Assembly: GCA_018873245.2 (NCBI GenBank)
Contig: JAEMBT020000004.1
Coordinates: forward strand, 1,464,573 to 1,528,572
Reading direction: 5' to 3'
From: Archegozetes longisetosus
Lineage: Eukaryota > Arthropoda > Arachnida > Sarcoptiformes > Trhypochthoniidae
Length of the DNA: 64,000 nt
Positions 10,424 through 22,638 of the stretch are shown here, one piece after another (position 1 is the first letter of the stretch; the number at the start of each line of letters is the position of its first letter). Both the position numbers and the translations under genes were made by a program. Under the pieces are notes generated by a model. The model made no database searches and had not been told where the DNA came from. It saw nothing but the letters and a program-made list of their open reading frames with translations.

Positions 10424-12110
10424 ATGTCACGTAATTATGTTAATAACGCCTATAATAGAAAGCTTGGACGCTCTGGTATGCCTTTGGGCAGTGCAGTTTC
10501 GAGATCGAATGATTACATCTCGAGTCCAAGTAGATCCAAAATTTCAAATTCGTCAAGAACATACGTTGACAATGCTTACAATAGGAATTTGGGACGTGTT
10601 GGTGTACCATTGGGCACTACCGTTGTATCGAAATCATCATTCCCAGCTAGTCCAAGCAATTCAAGTAGAACATATATTGATAATGCTTACAACACAAAAT
10701 TAGGCCGCGTTGTCACGGAAAAAGATTCTGTTATTCTTACAAAACCATCAAACTCAAGAAGTTGTCCAGATGAGAATAAGAAAGTTTATGTTGCAAATCC
10801 ATATAACAGATGTCTTGGTAGAGCAGGCTTGCCTTTTAGTAGTGCTTCCCATTCACACTCTGCAACTAATGAATATTCCAGATCTAAAGTCTATGCAGAT
10901 AATCATTTGAATAGAAATATGTGTCGTGTCGGAATGCCAATTGAGCAAATACATTATTGTAGTTTAGCTAATGAGAAATCTGAGAGGATGAGACTTATTA
11001 TACCATTTTTGAATTTGAGCATTACGGTTAGAAGATTAAATGAATTTCTTATAAGTTATTTCTTATTCATTGAGAAATCTCTTTTAACAGGAAAATACCA
11101 TATACAAAATCAGAAATGAAATATCGAAACTCAGAGAAAATCGAAAAGCTGATCAAGAATATTCTGCAGCTTTTGACCAAGCAGAAGGAGTTATCAACAG
11201 GCATGAATTGTCCCTAATACAGATCAATTCTGATCTAAAACATCCGAAATTTCAAAGTGGTGAAATAATAAAATTTTCAGAGCTAGAACTAGGTGATAAA
11301 CTAGGCGGAGGCGGTTTTGGAGATGTTCACGTGGCTATTTGGAAAAATAAATATCAAGTGGCTGTTAAAAAGCTCAGAGTTCAACGTGTGCATAAAGAAA
11401 AGAAGCTCCAGTTCGAAAAAGAGTGTAAACTTTTTTCCTCTCTTTCACATCCGGCTATTATTGACTTTTATGGTGCATGTATTGACACTCCAAATCTGGC
11501 TATAGTTATGGAGTTCATGTCGAAAGGTTCTCTTTTTGACTGTTTGCACATAGAATGCACTCAATTCAGTGATGGTCAAAAGAATCAGATGATTGTTGAC
11601 GCGCTTTCCGCACTCTCATATATTCATAAGCAAAAGATAGCGCATAGAGACATCAAAAGTAGAAATATATTGGTTTGCGACGATATGAATCATTGCAAGC
11701 TAGCTGACTTCGGACTGGCTCTTAAGGATGAAAACGATACCTCAGCATCAGTTGTAGATTATTCTATAGTCGGAACCTTTCGTTATAGCGCTCCAGAAGT
11801 GCTAGAAGGAGAGCGACTGACTATCGACCAGTTCATGTCAGCCGATATTTATTCCATGACATTGACTTTTATCGAGTTGTTAACTGAAACAGAACCCTTC
11901 GGTGATTTGAACCAACATCAATTACGTAGGGCTGTACTGGCCGGTGAAAGACCCAGCATTGATTGTCCTGGTGTTCCAGCGTGTTTGAGGATGCTTTTAG
12001 CTAAATGTATGTCTAAATCTCCGGGAGACAGACCTAGAGCAGATTGTTTTTTGAAAGATTTTGAAAATTCTATTGCGAAGAAAACTCCTGAGGAGCCAAA
12101 TTCTCGATAG
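10424..12110 (+). CDS. TKL-like Ser/Thr (or dual-specificity) protein kinase with five N-terminal LGR repeats
   Basis: Exon 1 is 10424-11026, the intron 11027-11090 (GTTAGA...AACAG, phase 0) and exon 2 11091-12110, giving about 540 aa. Residues 5-22, 47-64, 84-95, 122-138 and 157-174 repeat the pattern Y-x-D/N-N-x-Y/L-N-R-x-L-G-R-x-G-x-P, separated by Ser-rich linkers. A short charged, probably helical stretch follows (202-245). The kinase domain starts near 268 and has GGGGFG, VAVKK, 'HRDIKSRN', DFG and APE, so all catalytic residues are present. The domain looks like the tyrosine-kinase-like group; substrates are unknown. The repeats are not a domain I can name and may be a docking or self-assembly array. 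The intron is inferred because it alone joins the frames without loss. Confidence 0.8.
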
Positions 12111-13359
12111 GTCTCAAACTATCTAAATAATTAGCTTATCGAGATTTTGAGCTATTTGTAGTCAATCTTGAATATATTTATTACATTTAACAAAGTTTGA
12201 TATAATAAACGCCTATAACATTATATATTGTCTTCGTTAGTGTTGATTTGTCTAAAAATTATTAAGTTTAGTTATAATTTTCTAAATCATAATTAGATTA
12301 TATTAAAAATAAAATTATATTTCGAATTGTGTATAAGAGAATCAATTTTAAAATACGATTTTGTCGTTAAAATCTCAACTATAAAACTTACTATGCTTTT
12401 TCAAAAAGCGTAAATACTTACTGATATTGTATTCTTAAGAATAGTTGGTTTCGAAATTGGTGTTTATAAGAATTAGAAAATAGATAAAGTTTTTCTTATA
12501 TCAATTCTAGAATCTTAGTGATGAGCTCTCAAAAATAAAATATTCTATAATTTGAATTATAAATTTTTCTGTTCTGAATAAAATTAAAGTTAATTTATTC
12601 GAAATTTCACTTTCAGCTGAACTAATTCGAATAATACACTCGAAGAATGACTGAATAAGGACTCTTAATTAATCTTAGACAAAATACTTGATTTTAAAAC
12701 GTAGAATACCAGTATATTTGTGTGGCAACTGGTTATTTCCTTATTTGATTTTAAACTCGCTAGTTTTAGTTGATCACTAATGACTGATTCAATTTGTTAA
12801 AAAACTTCTATTATTTTGGAGAATACACATTTCTCCAAATTATAAGTTTATTTGAACTGAATTTGTTAGGTTTTTAATCAAAAGTCTGGACTGTCCAGTC
12901 AAAACTGAGTAGACCGTCACTCTACTTCAGCTCAAACTCATAATGAAAAAATTTAGATATTTTCATCAAAATGTTCACTTCTGATTGAAATATTATAGTT
13001 AACTTAGCTTAAAATTAAGATATTTTAATCTATGGAATTTCAAGTAGTAAATCTTCTTCTCTAATTTTCTCCTTTGATAGTACTAGTAACTATTAATATA
13101 AATTAATTCCATGTATAAATTGATTAAGGTTTTAACTTTTGAGTGGCCCTACAATAGTGTAAGCTTGAACCTAAACTTGAGCTGATATCTGTGTCTGAAC
13201 AATCTGTGGAATCAAAAATTGTGAGATTTTCAAGGAATAGTAGTTGGTCTGTTGAAAATGATTTCAATAAGAAATATGATATTAGATGGGATCCCATCTA
13301 ATACAATAGTACAATGTCTTTATAATTGATTTAAATGAGTCTCTATCACATTTAACGTT
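12111..13359. other. Intergenic, no gene recognised
   Basis: This is the AT-rich 3' flank of the kinase gene. AATAAA-like signals occur after the stop (for example near 12205). I see no open frame, RNA or clear repeat. Confidence 0.5.
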
Positions 13360-13602
13360 ATGTATCATACATTCCGATAAAAATCGACATAGTAAAGGTA
13401 TTGACTTTACTGCAAATAGCAAACTCTAAAGTTTGGTGCAAAGCAGGAAAGACTAGAACTTCATAAACTAAACTATTACACAGAACTTTATTGATAGCAA
13501 TAAAGCAAGTCTTTCCTGCTTTGCACCAAACTTTAGAGTTTGCTATTTGCAGTAAAGTCAATGCCTTTACTATGTCGATTTTTATCGGAATGCATGATAC
13601 AT
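13360..13602. mobile_element. Foldback MITE with 95-bp arms
   Basis: The arms 13360-13454 and 13508-13602 are near-perfect reverse complements around a 53-base loop. Open frames on both strands here are by-products of the palindrome. No transposase is present. Such hairpins can also yield small RNAs when transcribed. Confidence 0.8.
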
Positions 13603-14298
13603 AGATAGAGATAGCTAACGTTCAGTGCCACAAATATTCCACTAATGAAATAGATACAAAAAATTGGATTGGTGTATCTGAATTTTCTACTATATTTATT
13701 CTCAAATGACCAAAGTGCTATTCCTAAATACTAATATCATAAATCTTGGTTCCGCAGAAAGTTCAGACACCTGTTTGAGCTCACGTACTCAAGATGCTTT
13801 ATTCTCGCAAATGATTGACTCGTAATACTCACGTGTATAATTCATCTTTTAAATGTAACTCCGAAAAGCAGTTAGGAGTTAAATTGCATATAAACAAAAT
13901 TGTATTCTAAACTGGTTTTTCGATAAATACTTTGTTCCATCTAAAATCTAATACAATTTGAAATAAGCTTCTTATATAGAAACAATTTTTATTTCGTACA
14001 TTTTAAAAAATAATTCTTTTGTTATGAGTAGACTTAGAATCGAATTATTTAAAAATTTATATGATATAAAAGATGAAATTAACTTGAGTAAATCGATTGA
14101 AGATACTACCGTTATAAAAGATAGCGACAAACTTTTTTTATAAGCACTCATTAACTTATAAGTTTCATATCGATCACAACTTTCCATGTCACCAAAAATT
14201 TTTGTAAAAGACTGAAGATCAAATATCTCTCAATTTTCGTATTAATCTTATATAATATTTTGAGATAACCGATTTATCTGAAAATTGAAAATAATAAA
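13603..14298. other. Intergenic, no gene recognised
   Basis: AT-rich sequence between the foldback element and the first chemoreceptor pseudogene. No supported feature. Confidence 0.4.
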
Positions 14299-14998
14299 GT
14301 TCCCGGTTATGACTTCGATTTTGTTCTAGAGATAGAAAGACTTGTAATCTATCATTTTATTCCAGGTATTATTGTTTGTGTTATGACTTTAGGACTTTCT
14401 TATCATTACAATTCCGAGAATGAAAATGGTCTAAAATGGATAGAAATAGTAAGTTTAATGAAAGGAATCTCACCCTAAAGTAAATGAAATGTTGAAGATA
14501 AGACTATGTATCAAAAATTAGTGTTTCAATAAGAATAACGTTCATTCTGGTTAAAGGAATTGTAAATACTATGGTATGTTTGATTATTTTCTGTTTGATT
14601 CCATTCAATCTTATCTATTCTTATCAAATTCTATTCGAAAAATATTTAGGACAAGGTTTTATTTTAGAACTTTTGGCGCTTTCATTTACTCTAAAGTCTA
14701 TTTGCTTTTCAAACACAATAACAGTTTCTGTTTCGAGGCAGTTTTAAAATATCATAGACTAATCCATTAATCAATGATAAAATTAGGACTGATTATTAAC
14801 GTAAAATAAAGAAAATAAAAGTATAAAAGATTTGTTATTTTCTGTAATTTAAAATTATTATATCGATGTGATATTATGATAATACAAACTTTCTAAAATT
14901 AGTTGTTAGCAATTTTGGAACGATTTAATACTAATAACGTCATAAAGATGAGATTTTCATGAGGTAATCGTTATGCAATGACACCTTTAATTACCTTC
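14299..14998 (+). pseudogene. Chemoreceptor (GR-like) pseudogene 1
   Basis: Scattered segments match the intact receptors at 19945 and 39124. 'VPGYDFDFVLE' near 14300 matches 'VPNYCFDFTQE'. 'LKWIEIVSLMKGISP' near 14435 matches the second intracellular segment. 'IPFNLIYSYQILFEK' near 14600 matches the sixth-helix region. A last 'CGNHF.MTPLITF'-like piece near 14960 matches the penultimate exon. Stops and frame changes separate these pieces and the N-terminus is missing. A decayed paralogue. Confidence 0.7.
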
Positions 14999-15479
14999 GA
15001 AGTAATTCAAATGAAGCTGAAGTTAAATGATGCCAAATTATTTTACACATTTACACCTTTATATATAGACATTCGTGGTACTTAGCTGTTTCTTAGTTCT
15101 GATTCGTAAATTTTGATTTCCATTGAAAAATTAGCTTGTTGTCTCGATTTTATCAAATATAATTAAATTGTTTATTAGAAGCATTAATTTTTTCATATAA
15201 TAATTTCATATGAAAAATTGCCTTTTGCTCACCTAGTATTTTCTAAGCAACTTAAGAAATAAATTGTTGTTAAGCAAGTATTTCTACTTTAGATTTATTT
15301 TGATCCATGGTTATAGAATAGAGCAGATTTTCGAAATCAAGTAAAGTTTCATGATATGAAACTGTTTTTAAAGTTGCGCATTCTGAAATTGAGCTTAAAT
15401 TTAGGCTTTACAGGTAGATAAGCATCTTTATACTGCAAATGGAAGAGCTTTTAGGGCAAAATAATATGTTAAGATGTAT

Positions 15480-17707
15480 TTGAATAAACACTTGAAGATT
15501 ACTATGATATCGACGACGTTTTCTATAAGCATTGATTCGCAAGTTTCTTATCGGTCAGAATCTATGCAATTACGAGGAATTCTGCGAAGACAGAATTGAA
15601 GTCTATTTTGATATTTTCATCGATTTTATTGAGTATTTTAAAACTTCAGCTTATATCAAGATTATTGAGTTCCGGATTATAGCTTTGACCTCATTCAGGA
15701 ATTTGGTAGACTTAACTACCATTATGTCTTTAGTTTTTTTCATGACGTTATTTTCTTATTATTTCAATAGAAGTAGTGAACAAGATCTAGGATGAATCGA
15801 AATAATAAGGGGTTTAAATGGTATTGCTCCCATTAGTCAATTAAAAATTGAAGACCAATTTAAAAGAAATAAACTTCCATAGTGAATAAGTTTAATTCTG
15901 AATTTGTTAAAGTTTTTAGTCAGTTGTCTGAATGCTTCGATTTCTCTCATAATAATTGCTTTCTTAGTGTCTGCATACGATTTCTACTACTTATCAAATT
16001 TGGAATCATATCTACGATAACTTTTCAGTTGATTGCTTACTCGATGGAACAGTAAATTTCAGTGCATATCATTTCTATATTATTTGCTTCTACTGTGAGG
16101 TACGGGCAAAAACAGTTACGGAAAATGTCGAAACACTGCTCGATAAAATATCGATCTCCCAAAGAAGTGATCGATAAATTCATCGAAGATCACAATCATT
16201 TGTGTGCAAATATTTAAATATATCAGATTCTGGAAATATATTCATCACCTCATATCACCTTTCTGTTTGATTTCATTTAGTCATGTTTATTAATATTTGC
16301 ATCTGATTTTATTCGAGGAAATACCCAAGTAAGCCTTCAGTTTAGCACTGTTCCCATTTGAATTTTTTCTGATTTTTATATTCTTCTCAAATATTGTTTA
16401 GTTACTTATGATGACCAAAGTATTCCATAAAAAGAATGCAATAAGAATAGAATTTTTGTGTGGCGATCACTATGTTACGATACTTTTCGTTCATGATCAA
16501 ATAATCTTATTTACAACTCCAGCATAACCCAATTTGTCTTTTATTTATAGTATAGACATTTAGAGAAGCGAACTTCGTGTCAAAATTTATTTGTTTTTCA
16601 ACCCATATTGGCTTGACTTCTGAATTTATATTTGCCTTAAAAAGACTTCTTTGTTATTTTATGCTATGAGTTATTCTCAAATGTGAAACCTGTGTTCCCT
16701 GCCTCATTTCCTTATCGAAATAGAAGATAAAAGTAAAATTTAGATACCTTTTCTGGAATCTTGATTAATATTTTAATATCATTCATAAATTAATGTTAAT
16801 AATAACGATGGAAAGAGTTAGTGATACGAAGACAGAAATTGCATCCGTGGTTGGGAACCATTTCATATAGCTCCTGCCATCGCGATTAAAGTAAGTAATA
16901 ATTATTACCTCTGACTCGTCTCGTGACGAGATAAAAATATCAAGAGGATACTCTCACATTTTTTCTGAAGAGAAATGTCGCTTTTATTAGTCATTACAAA
17001 TATTTAGGCGTCAAACAACGCATTCTAATATTAAAGCATTAAAAATTATTGGTCATGGTTGGTTTTAAATAATAACTTTTGTTAAAAAATTGTATCTTTC
17101 AAAAGTTGGTTATTCAAAAGTAGGAAATACTGGGGGGCTATTCTCGAAGCGATCTTTAAGTTTAAGATCAAGTTTAGTACGGTTTAAAGTAATGATCGAT
17201 TCTCAAACCGCTCGTTAATTGAAGATCAAGGCTTAATTTAAAGACTATAATGATCGATCTTATAATTAAGTAACGATCGAGTTTAGGATTCGTACCAGAA
17301 TCGCGCTATTGGTTTATATCAGATATAAGTCAAGGCAGAAAAGATTAATTCTTAAACTTTTGGTTTTAAACCACAGGTGTTCAAGACATTATACTCAGTT
17401 CCTATTCCCTTAGCACATGTAAAATAAATTCAATGTTTGAATTTCTAAGTAATATTTTTCTAAACAAATTTTTCTAAACGAAAGTTGGAAAACAGGACAA
17501 CTAATTGTCCCGTCGAGAAGTTTTGGTCTGACGGGATTTCTATTTTTTATTTTTAAAATGAGGGGACTGCCCCGTCAAAGTTGGAAAGGATGGTCGACCT
17601 AATGGCTACATCTTTTTAGTACTTATTCAATAATCATTATTTTTCAGATGTTTGTAACATTTTGCCGGTTTTACCTACTTATAAAGGAATTCTTGACTTT
17701 TAAATGA
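15480..17707 (+). pseudogene. Chemoreceptor (GR-like) pseudogene 2 with recognisable 3' exons
   Basis: Pieces in several frames match the intact paralogues. They are 'IEIIRGLNGIAPISQLKIE' near 15795-15855, 'FYIICFYCEVRAKT' near 16072-16110, and a penultimate exon near 16805-16892 ('TMERVSDTK' ... 'VVGNHF', then GTAAGT). The last exon is 17648-17707 ('MFVTFCRFYLLI', stop TGA) after TTTTCAG. The last intron is swollen by a MITE copy (16908-17601). Multiple stops in the main exon show it is dead, but the splice signals of the final exons survive. Confidence 0.75.
16908..17601. mobile_element. MITE of the TAGGGTGACCAC family, copy A, with an internal insertion
   Basis: Colinear with copies B (41699-42213) and C (62076-62599, inverted). 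Shared landmarks include the CTTTTATTAGT tract, 'cagatataagt', 'taaaccacaggtgttcaa' and 'gacgggatttct'. The left tip is eroded and the right tip reads 'ggtggtc'-like as 'ggatggtcgaccta'. An extra ~185-bp segment (about 17128-17312, rich in GATC and TTAA motifs, starting GGGGGGCTATTCTCG) interrupts it and is absent from the other copies, so it is a second, younger insertion. It lies in the last intron of pseudogene 2. Confidence 0.75.
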
Positions 17708-18851
17708 TGGAATTTTTCCGAGTAGCATGAGAAAAGAATGATGCTCTCTGTCAATAGAAGATAACAAATACTTGTATTAAGATTATTCATGATACACAGT
17801 TGCGTTTGAAATACATCCCAGCAAAGCGATTTTAAAAAATTACTTAGAGTAAAAATCTCACTTCATCATAATTAGCCATTTACATCTTGAACCGAGACCA
17901 GAGGCGATATCTAGTTTTAGAATTCGATGGTAGGCTCAAAGCCAACTACACCTCCTTTAGCAATGTCCGATCTATATCAACAATAATTTATTTTAAAATT
18001 AATAATTGTTATTCGAAAATTATCCGAGTTTTTAATGACGTCGATGTTAATTGCAAGAAACTGAAATTACAATTCCAATTAGTTCTGACTCTAAATTAAC
18101 TTCAATTAATAATAAACTATTGGGTAACTCGAAAAAATAATACTTTAAAATCTCCGAATTTGTTAGAAGTACGAGTAGAACAAGATACAGACAGACTCTT
18201 AAAGTTTCTTTAAATCTAAGGAATAATATTTCCTTAACATTACTCATGGCCTGAATATGACTTATAAATGAAGTTAAAACTTAAGTATAAAATCTTGTCT
18301 TAATCATTGATTTTGAGTTAAGAACATGCGTAATTCACTCAAACAGTATTCACAACAATTGAAACAATTTTTATCTCGATAGCTCACCCACTAACTAAAT
18401 CTTGTGATAGAGTTACAACTGAATTATCTGAAATTATTGAATTTGCTTTGTCACTTCTAAACGCTGCTTTTTGTAAAATTACAACCGACTAGTAAAATTT
18501 GATTTTGGAACATAAAGATCTCAGTCAGTGAGTGACCAATTTGACTTCTGATTAAAATTACCAAAGTATTAAAGTATTAAACTGCTTAGTCTGAAGAAAA
18601 TTTCAAAATACGTACCTTTAAAGTAGAGAAAATCTAGTGTAGATAAGTTAAATGTGAATTAGATGTGCAACGGACTTCATGAATACATAAGCATTGTTTT
18701 ATCCACTTCGCTCATTCTTAGAGCTTAAATAAATCACAATTATATGAAAACATGAATAATAAACTTGCATTTTAAAAAGAAGTAAATCTTAAGTCAAAAT
18801 TAATTTTAGGTCATGTAGACGTTCGAACCGTTGCATTGGTATTGAAAATTT
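17708..18851. other. Intergenic, no gene recognised
   Basis: Between the last exon of pseudogene 2 and a solo LTR. Small open frames on both strands near 17887-18247 have no recognisable content. No supported feature. Confidence 0.4.
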
Positions 18852-19308
18852 TGTTATATTAAAGCAAAAGTATTTTAATGTGTTTTGTAACTTTCTATTT
18901 GTTATGAGAACGAAAGTAAAACTCTTATTTCGTTATGACTATAAAAGGTTATGTTTAGTTCGCTTTAATTGTAAAAATAAATTCTTATTTTAATTTAATT
19001 ACAAAAGGAAATTAATTGTTATAGGAATCTAATATTGGAATGCTTAAACATCCCTTTTAGGAATAACATTTCTTAAAATTATAACTCGAGAATATTCTTA
19101 ACATCCTTTTATTAATTAATCAGAAAAGTATAAAAAAAGAGAGTAATAGAGTCGAAATTAAGTGAGTTAGTATGAGAGTGCAAGAGAGCTTAGACACTGT
19201 GCGACACTTTTAAATCTTTGTGTTATCATTCAATTTATATTCTAATAAAGATTGTTAATTTTTAAAGTCTGAGTTGTTATTTCGCTATATATAAAATCCA
19301 CTCTCACA
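18852..19308 (+). mobile_element. Solo LTR, family 1 copy 1
   Basis: A 457-bp TGTTATAT...CTCACA unit is flanked by ATTT on both sides (18848-18851 and 19309-19312), a 4-bp target duplication. It contains a TATA-like 'aagtataaaaaa' near 19125 and an AATAAAG signal near 19245, as expected for an LTR. An inverted copy lies at 25124-25586. No internal retroelement sequence adjoins it, so it is a solo LTR left by recombination. Confidence 0.85.
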
Positions 19309-19944
19309 ATTTTATATATTTTGTATGCAAAAATATTTAATTTTCTCTTCTTATTTAAAAATTATTTCAATAATTTATAAAATCCGGAGATAAAATAATC
19401 GAATATAAATAAATTTTCTCTCAATTAAATTTTTTTTCTAAAAATATAGTTATCTAACAAAATGAGCAAAAGTTTATTAAGCAACATTGGTTCCTAAATA
19501 ATTCATTTTATTTTTTAACACGCGAAGAAAAATTTTATTTTTAAAATAATTTTTAACATCCTATCTGACGCAATATAAGTTGATCTAAATTTATATATTA
19601 TAGGTGGTGTAAAACTGAATTTTTATTGGAAGGAATTCGTGAATTTCGAATGACGTCGTTTTCAATTATAAATCATTTTTCAAATAAATTATTGTCACAC
19701 TTGTAAAAATAATCATTAAAATCGAATATTCAAGTATTATGAGATCAATAATTTCTATTAAAAATTCAAGTCTTAAAATATTTGTTTCATTTATTGTAAA
19801 ACCTGAATTGCATGCGTATTATATTATAGTATGAATAAACACATAATAATTTAATATGATCCTGAATAAGAATTGAAAATTTAAAATAAAATACTATTTC
19901 TAAATAAACTTGAAATCTAAATAGAAGAAAATTATTGGTCTAAA
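19309..19944. other. 5' flank of chemoreceptor gene 1
   Basis: AT-rich sequence with no gene. Presumably it contains the promoter of the receptor that starts at 19945, but I cannot point to a specific core element. Confidence 0.4.
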
Positions 19945-21281
19945 ATGGATTATTTTGATTTCATCACTGATATCGATAAGCCTTTATATAAATACGGACT
20001 GTTATATGAATATGATGTCAATAATTATTATTCAAATAATGAGAATCTAAAGAAAACTCAAAAGTACAAATGTTTTATAATATTCTCATTCATGTTATTC
20101 AACGCCTTAAGGCATTTGATTTACATAAAACTTTTGGATAATGGAAGAGTTCCGAACTATTGTTTTGATTTTACTCAAGAAATGGGTGGACTTGTAATCT
20201 ATTTTTATATAGCAGGTGTCACATGTTCTGTAATGAATGCTGGATATAATTATTATTTTTTCAAAACAAGTGAACACGATTTAAAATGGATAAAGATCAT
20301 TGAAGTGCTTAAAGGCATTCGACTAATAAGTGAATTGAAAATTGAAAATAAATCAATTATTAGGAAATTCATAACTCATATAAGATATTTTGAACTAGTA
20401 GTAAAAATAACTCTCAATATACTTGTGGCTTCTGTCATACTCTTGATTATTGTGGTCATAATATTTGTCTATGATTTCTGGTATTTAATTAAATATGGAC
20501 TTTTATCTTCAATTCTATACTACTTATATGTATATTATGTGATTGCAATCACTTTTACGAGTATAAAATATTTTTATATTATATGCTATTATTGCAAACT
20601 TCGAATGGAATCAATAAATAGAGACACAGAATTTCTTGTGAATAAGACATTGTTATCTTTCAAATCAATTGATAATCTATTAGAGAATCTCAATGATATG
20701 TGTTATTCTGTTAATATATATAACAAATTCTGGAAAAATATCTATCGCATAATTATTTTCTGCATAATTCCATTCAATTTGATTTATTTACATCAACTCC
20801 TGTTTGAAGAAATATCGTTTCAAACATTAATTCTTGTTCTGTTAGCTTCACTAATGTGTTTGATATTTATTTTCTTATGTAACGCAATAACTGCTTCAGT
20901 GTCGAGAGAGTTTGATAAGAATTATAAATTAATGCTTAAGCTGTTCAACAGATTTGGCGCTGTTCTCAATACGAAGAGAAAGATCAAAGTAATAATTAGG
21001 TAATTCTTGAATTTAATTCAAAATATTAATTTTTCCTTATTGAATTTAAGTTAATGATATTCATGGAAAGAGTTGCTGATAAAAGGATAATAACTGGATT
21101 CTCGGTTGGAAATCATTTTTATATGACGTCTGCTATTGCATTTAAAGTAAATTTTAGTTTACTATTTTCTGGTAAATATTTATCAAAATTATTAATAATG
21201 ATCTCCATAATGTTTCAGATATTTGTGGTGTTCTGTCGTTTTTTCCTACTTATTAATAAATTTTCTACTTCTTTAAAATGA
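19945..21281 (+). CDS. Seven-helix chemoreceptor of the arthropod gustatory-receptor superfamily, gene 1
   Basis: Exons are 19945-20988, 21051-21146 and 21219-21281, with both introns phase 0 and GT-AG, giving 400 aa. Hydrophobic segments lie near residues 43-62, 81-105, 155-176, 184-215, 266-284, 293-318 and in the last exon, which matches seven helices. Two short final exons behind phase-0 introns are a hallmark of arthropod GR genes. The last exon carries 'FVVFCRFFLLI' where insect GRs have the TYhhhhhQF motif. The paralogues at 22639 and 39124 share 'DIDKPLYKYG', 'VPNYCFDF', 'LKWIKI' and 'IPFNLIYLHQLLFEE'. The function is probably ligand-gated chemosensation; the ligand is unknown. The gene is intact. 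Confidence 0.85.
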
Positions 21282-22638
21282 TGAATTTTTCTCGAATGAC
21301 GTTTTTCATTGGAATATTAAGTTCCCATTTACCATAAAAATGTTTGTATTTGATTCATTTAATGAAAATGTGCAAAGTACTATTTTCATACTAATGCTAT
21401 CATTTAAATAACTTCATTGGTTTTCTAATGAGGTTATTTCTGACAAAATATTACCATAAGTATTTTAATTTCATCCAAAATATAGCGAAAGTGTCACCAA
21501 TTATTCATTGAAATGAAATGAAATCTTTTAAGTTTCGAGAAAATTTCAAAATTTTTCAGAAGATAAAGACAATCTTTCCCTTAAGCTCTTCTCTTATTTT
21601 AAAACAAAATTTGCATTCTCTAGATAGAAATGGTATTATTTTGCGAATATTATGTTCATAAACAACGCATTATCGAAAAATATGAACAATTGACTCAAGT
21701 TTTTTAGGCAATAAAAGCACTAAACATTATATGATGCATTGAACTCAGTAACGACTTGCATGAAGATACAAGTTTATTTAGATCATTGCACTAAATCAAT
21801 ATTTAAATCCTATTTTACATTCAGGTAAATTTTCATAATATGTTCCAGTGAGGAAAATATCACTAAATCGGTAACGAAGTTGCCTTTGATTCCCATAGAA
21901 AATCAATACATCTAAGAGTCGTTTTGCAGTTATGCGTCACAGTAATGTGTTAACTCCACTTTTCTATCATTTATGCAATACTAACAATCAATAGGACTCA
22001 ATTGCTTACAAACTTTTCAAATAAAACTTTGTTTTTTTATTTACATTTATTTGTTTTGATTTAAAAATTTTTAAAAATGTGTGTTTTATTGGGAATTCTT
22101 TATAATAACTTGATATTAAATGACTTATTGTTCAAAACGAACGATTTAAATGTATTTGAAAGTTGTATTACTTTAAACACATTTTCCTCATTCCTATACA
22201 CTAAGGCATAAGTCGTTACTATATACAACGCATCATATTATGAAACCATTTCTTTTTATTGAGCATCTATTACTATCGACCATTTCAACAAAAGTACTGC
22301 AATATAACACTAAATTTTATTTTAGTTCTTATGTAAAAACCTTATGCAAAAAGTATTTTCAAGCAAATAGTCAATATTTTAATGGATGCCAATATAAAAG
22401 AATACCTTTAATGCCTTCTAATTTCGAATTTGTGCTTCATGTTGAGTACCACTGTAATGAACATTATTTCTTTGAAAAATAAAGGCTATTATGTTGAATG
22501 TGAACTAACAGAAGCTTAAGCTCTAAATTTAACTTAAAATTATTTATAGGACTATATTTACGCAATATAACAATTTTCTTAGCATAAAGGAAAGCCCAAC
22601 ATCAAAGAAAGGTATTTAAGTATAGTTTAGTCGGTCGT
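21282..22638. other. Intergenic between chemoreceptor genes 1 and 2
   Basis: AT-rich. A short open frame (22240-22482) has no signal peptide, motif or paralogue and is not called. No supported feature. Confidence 0.4.

Noticed and set aside
13358-13561. 67-codon minus-strand open frame
   Set aside because: Its N- and C-terminal parts mirror each other because it reads through a palindrome.
22240-22482. 80-codon open frame between receptor genes 1 and 2
   Set aside because: No signal peptide, membrane segment, paralogue or splice context; length is within chance for this base composition.
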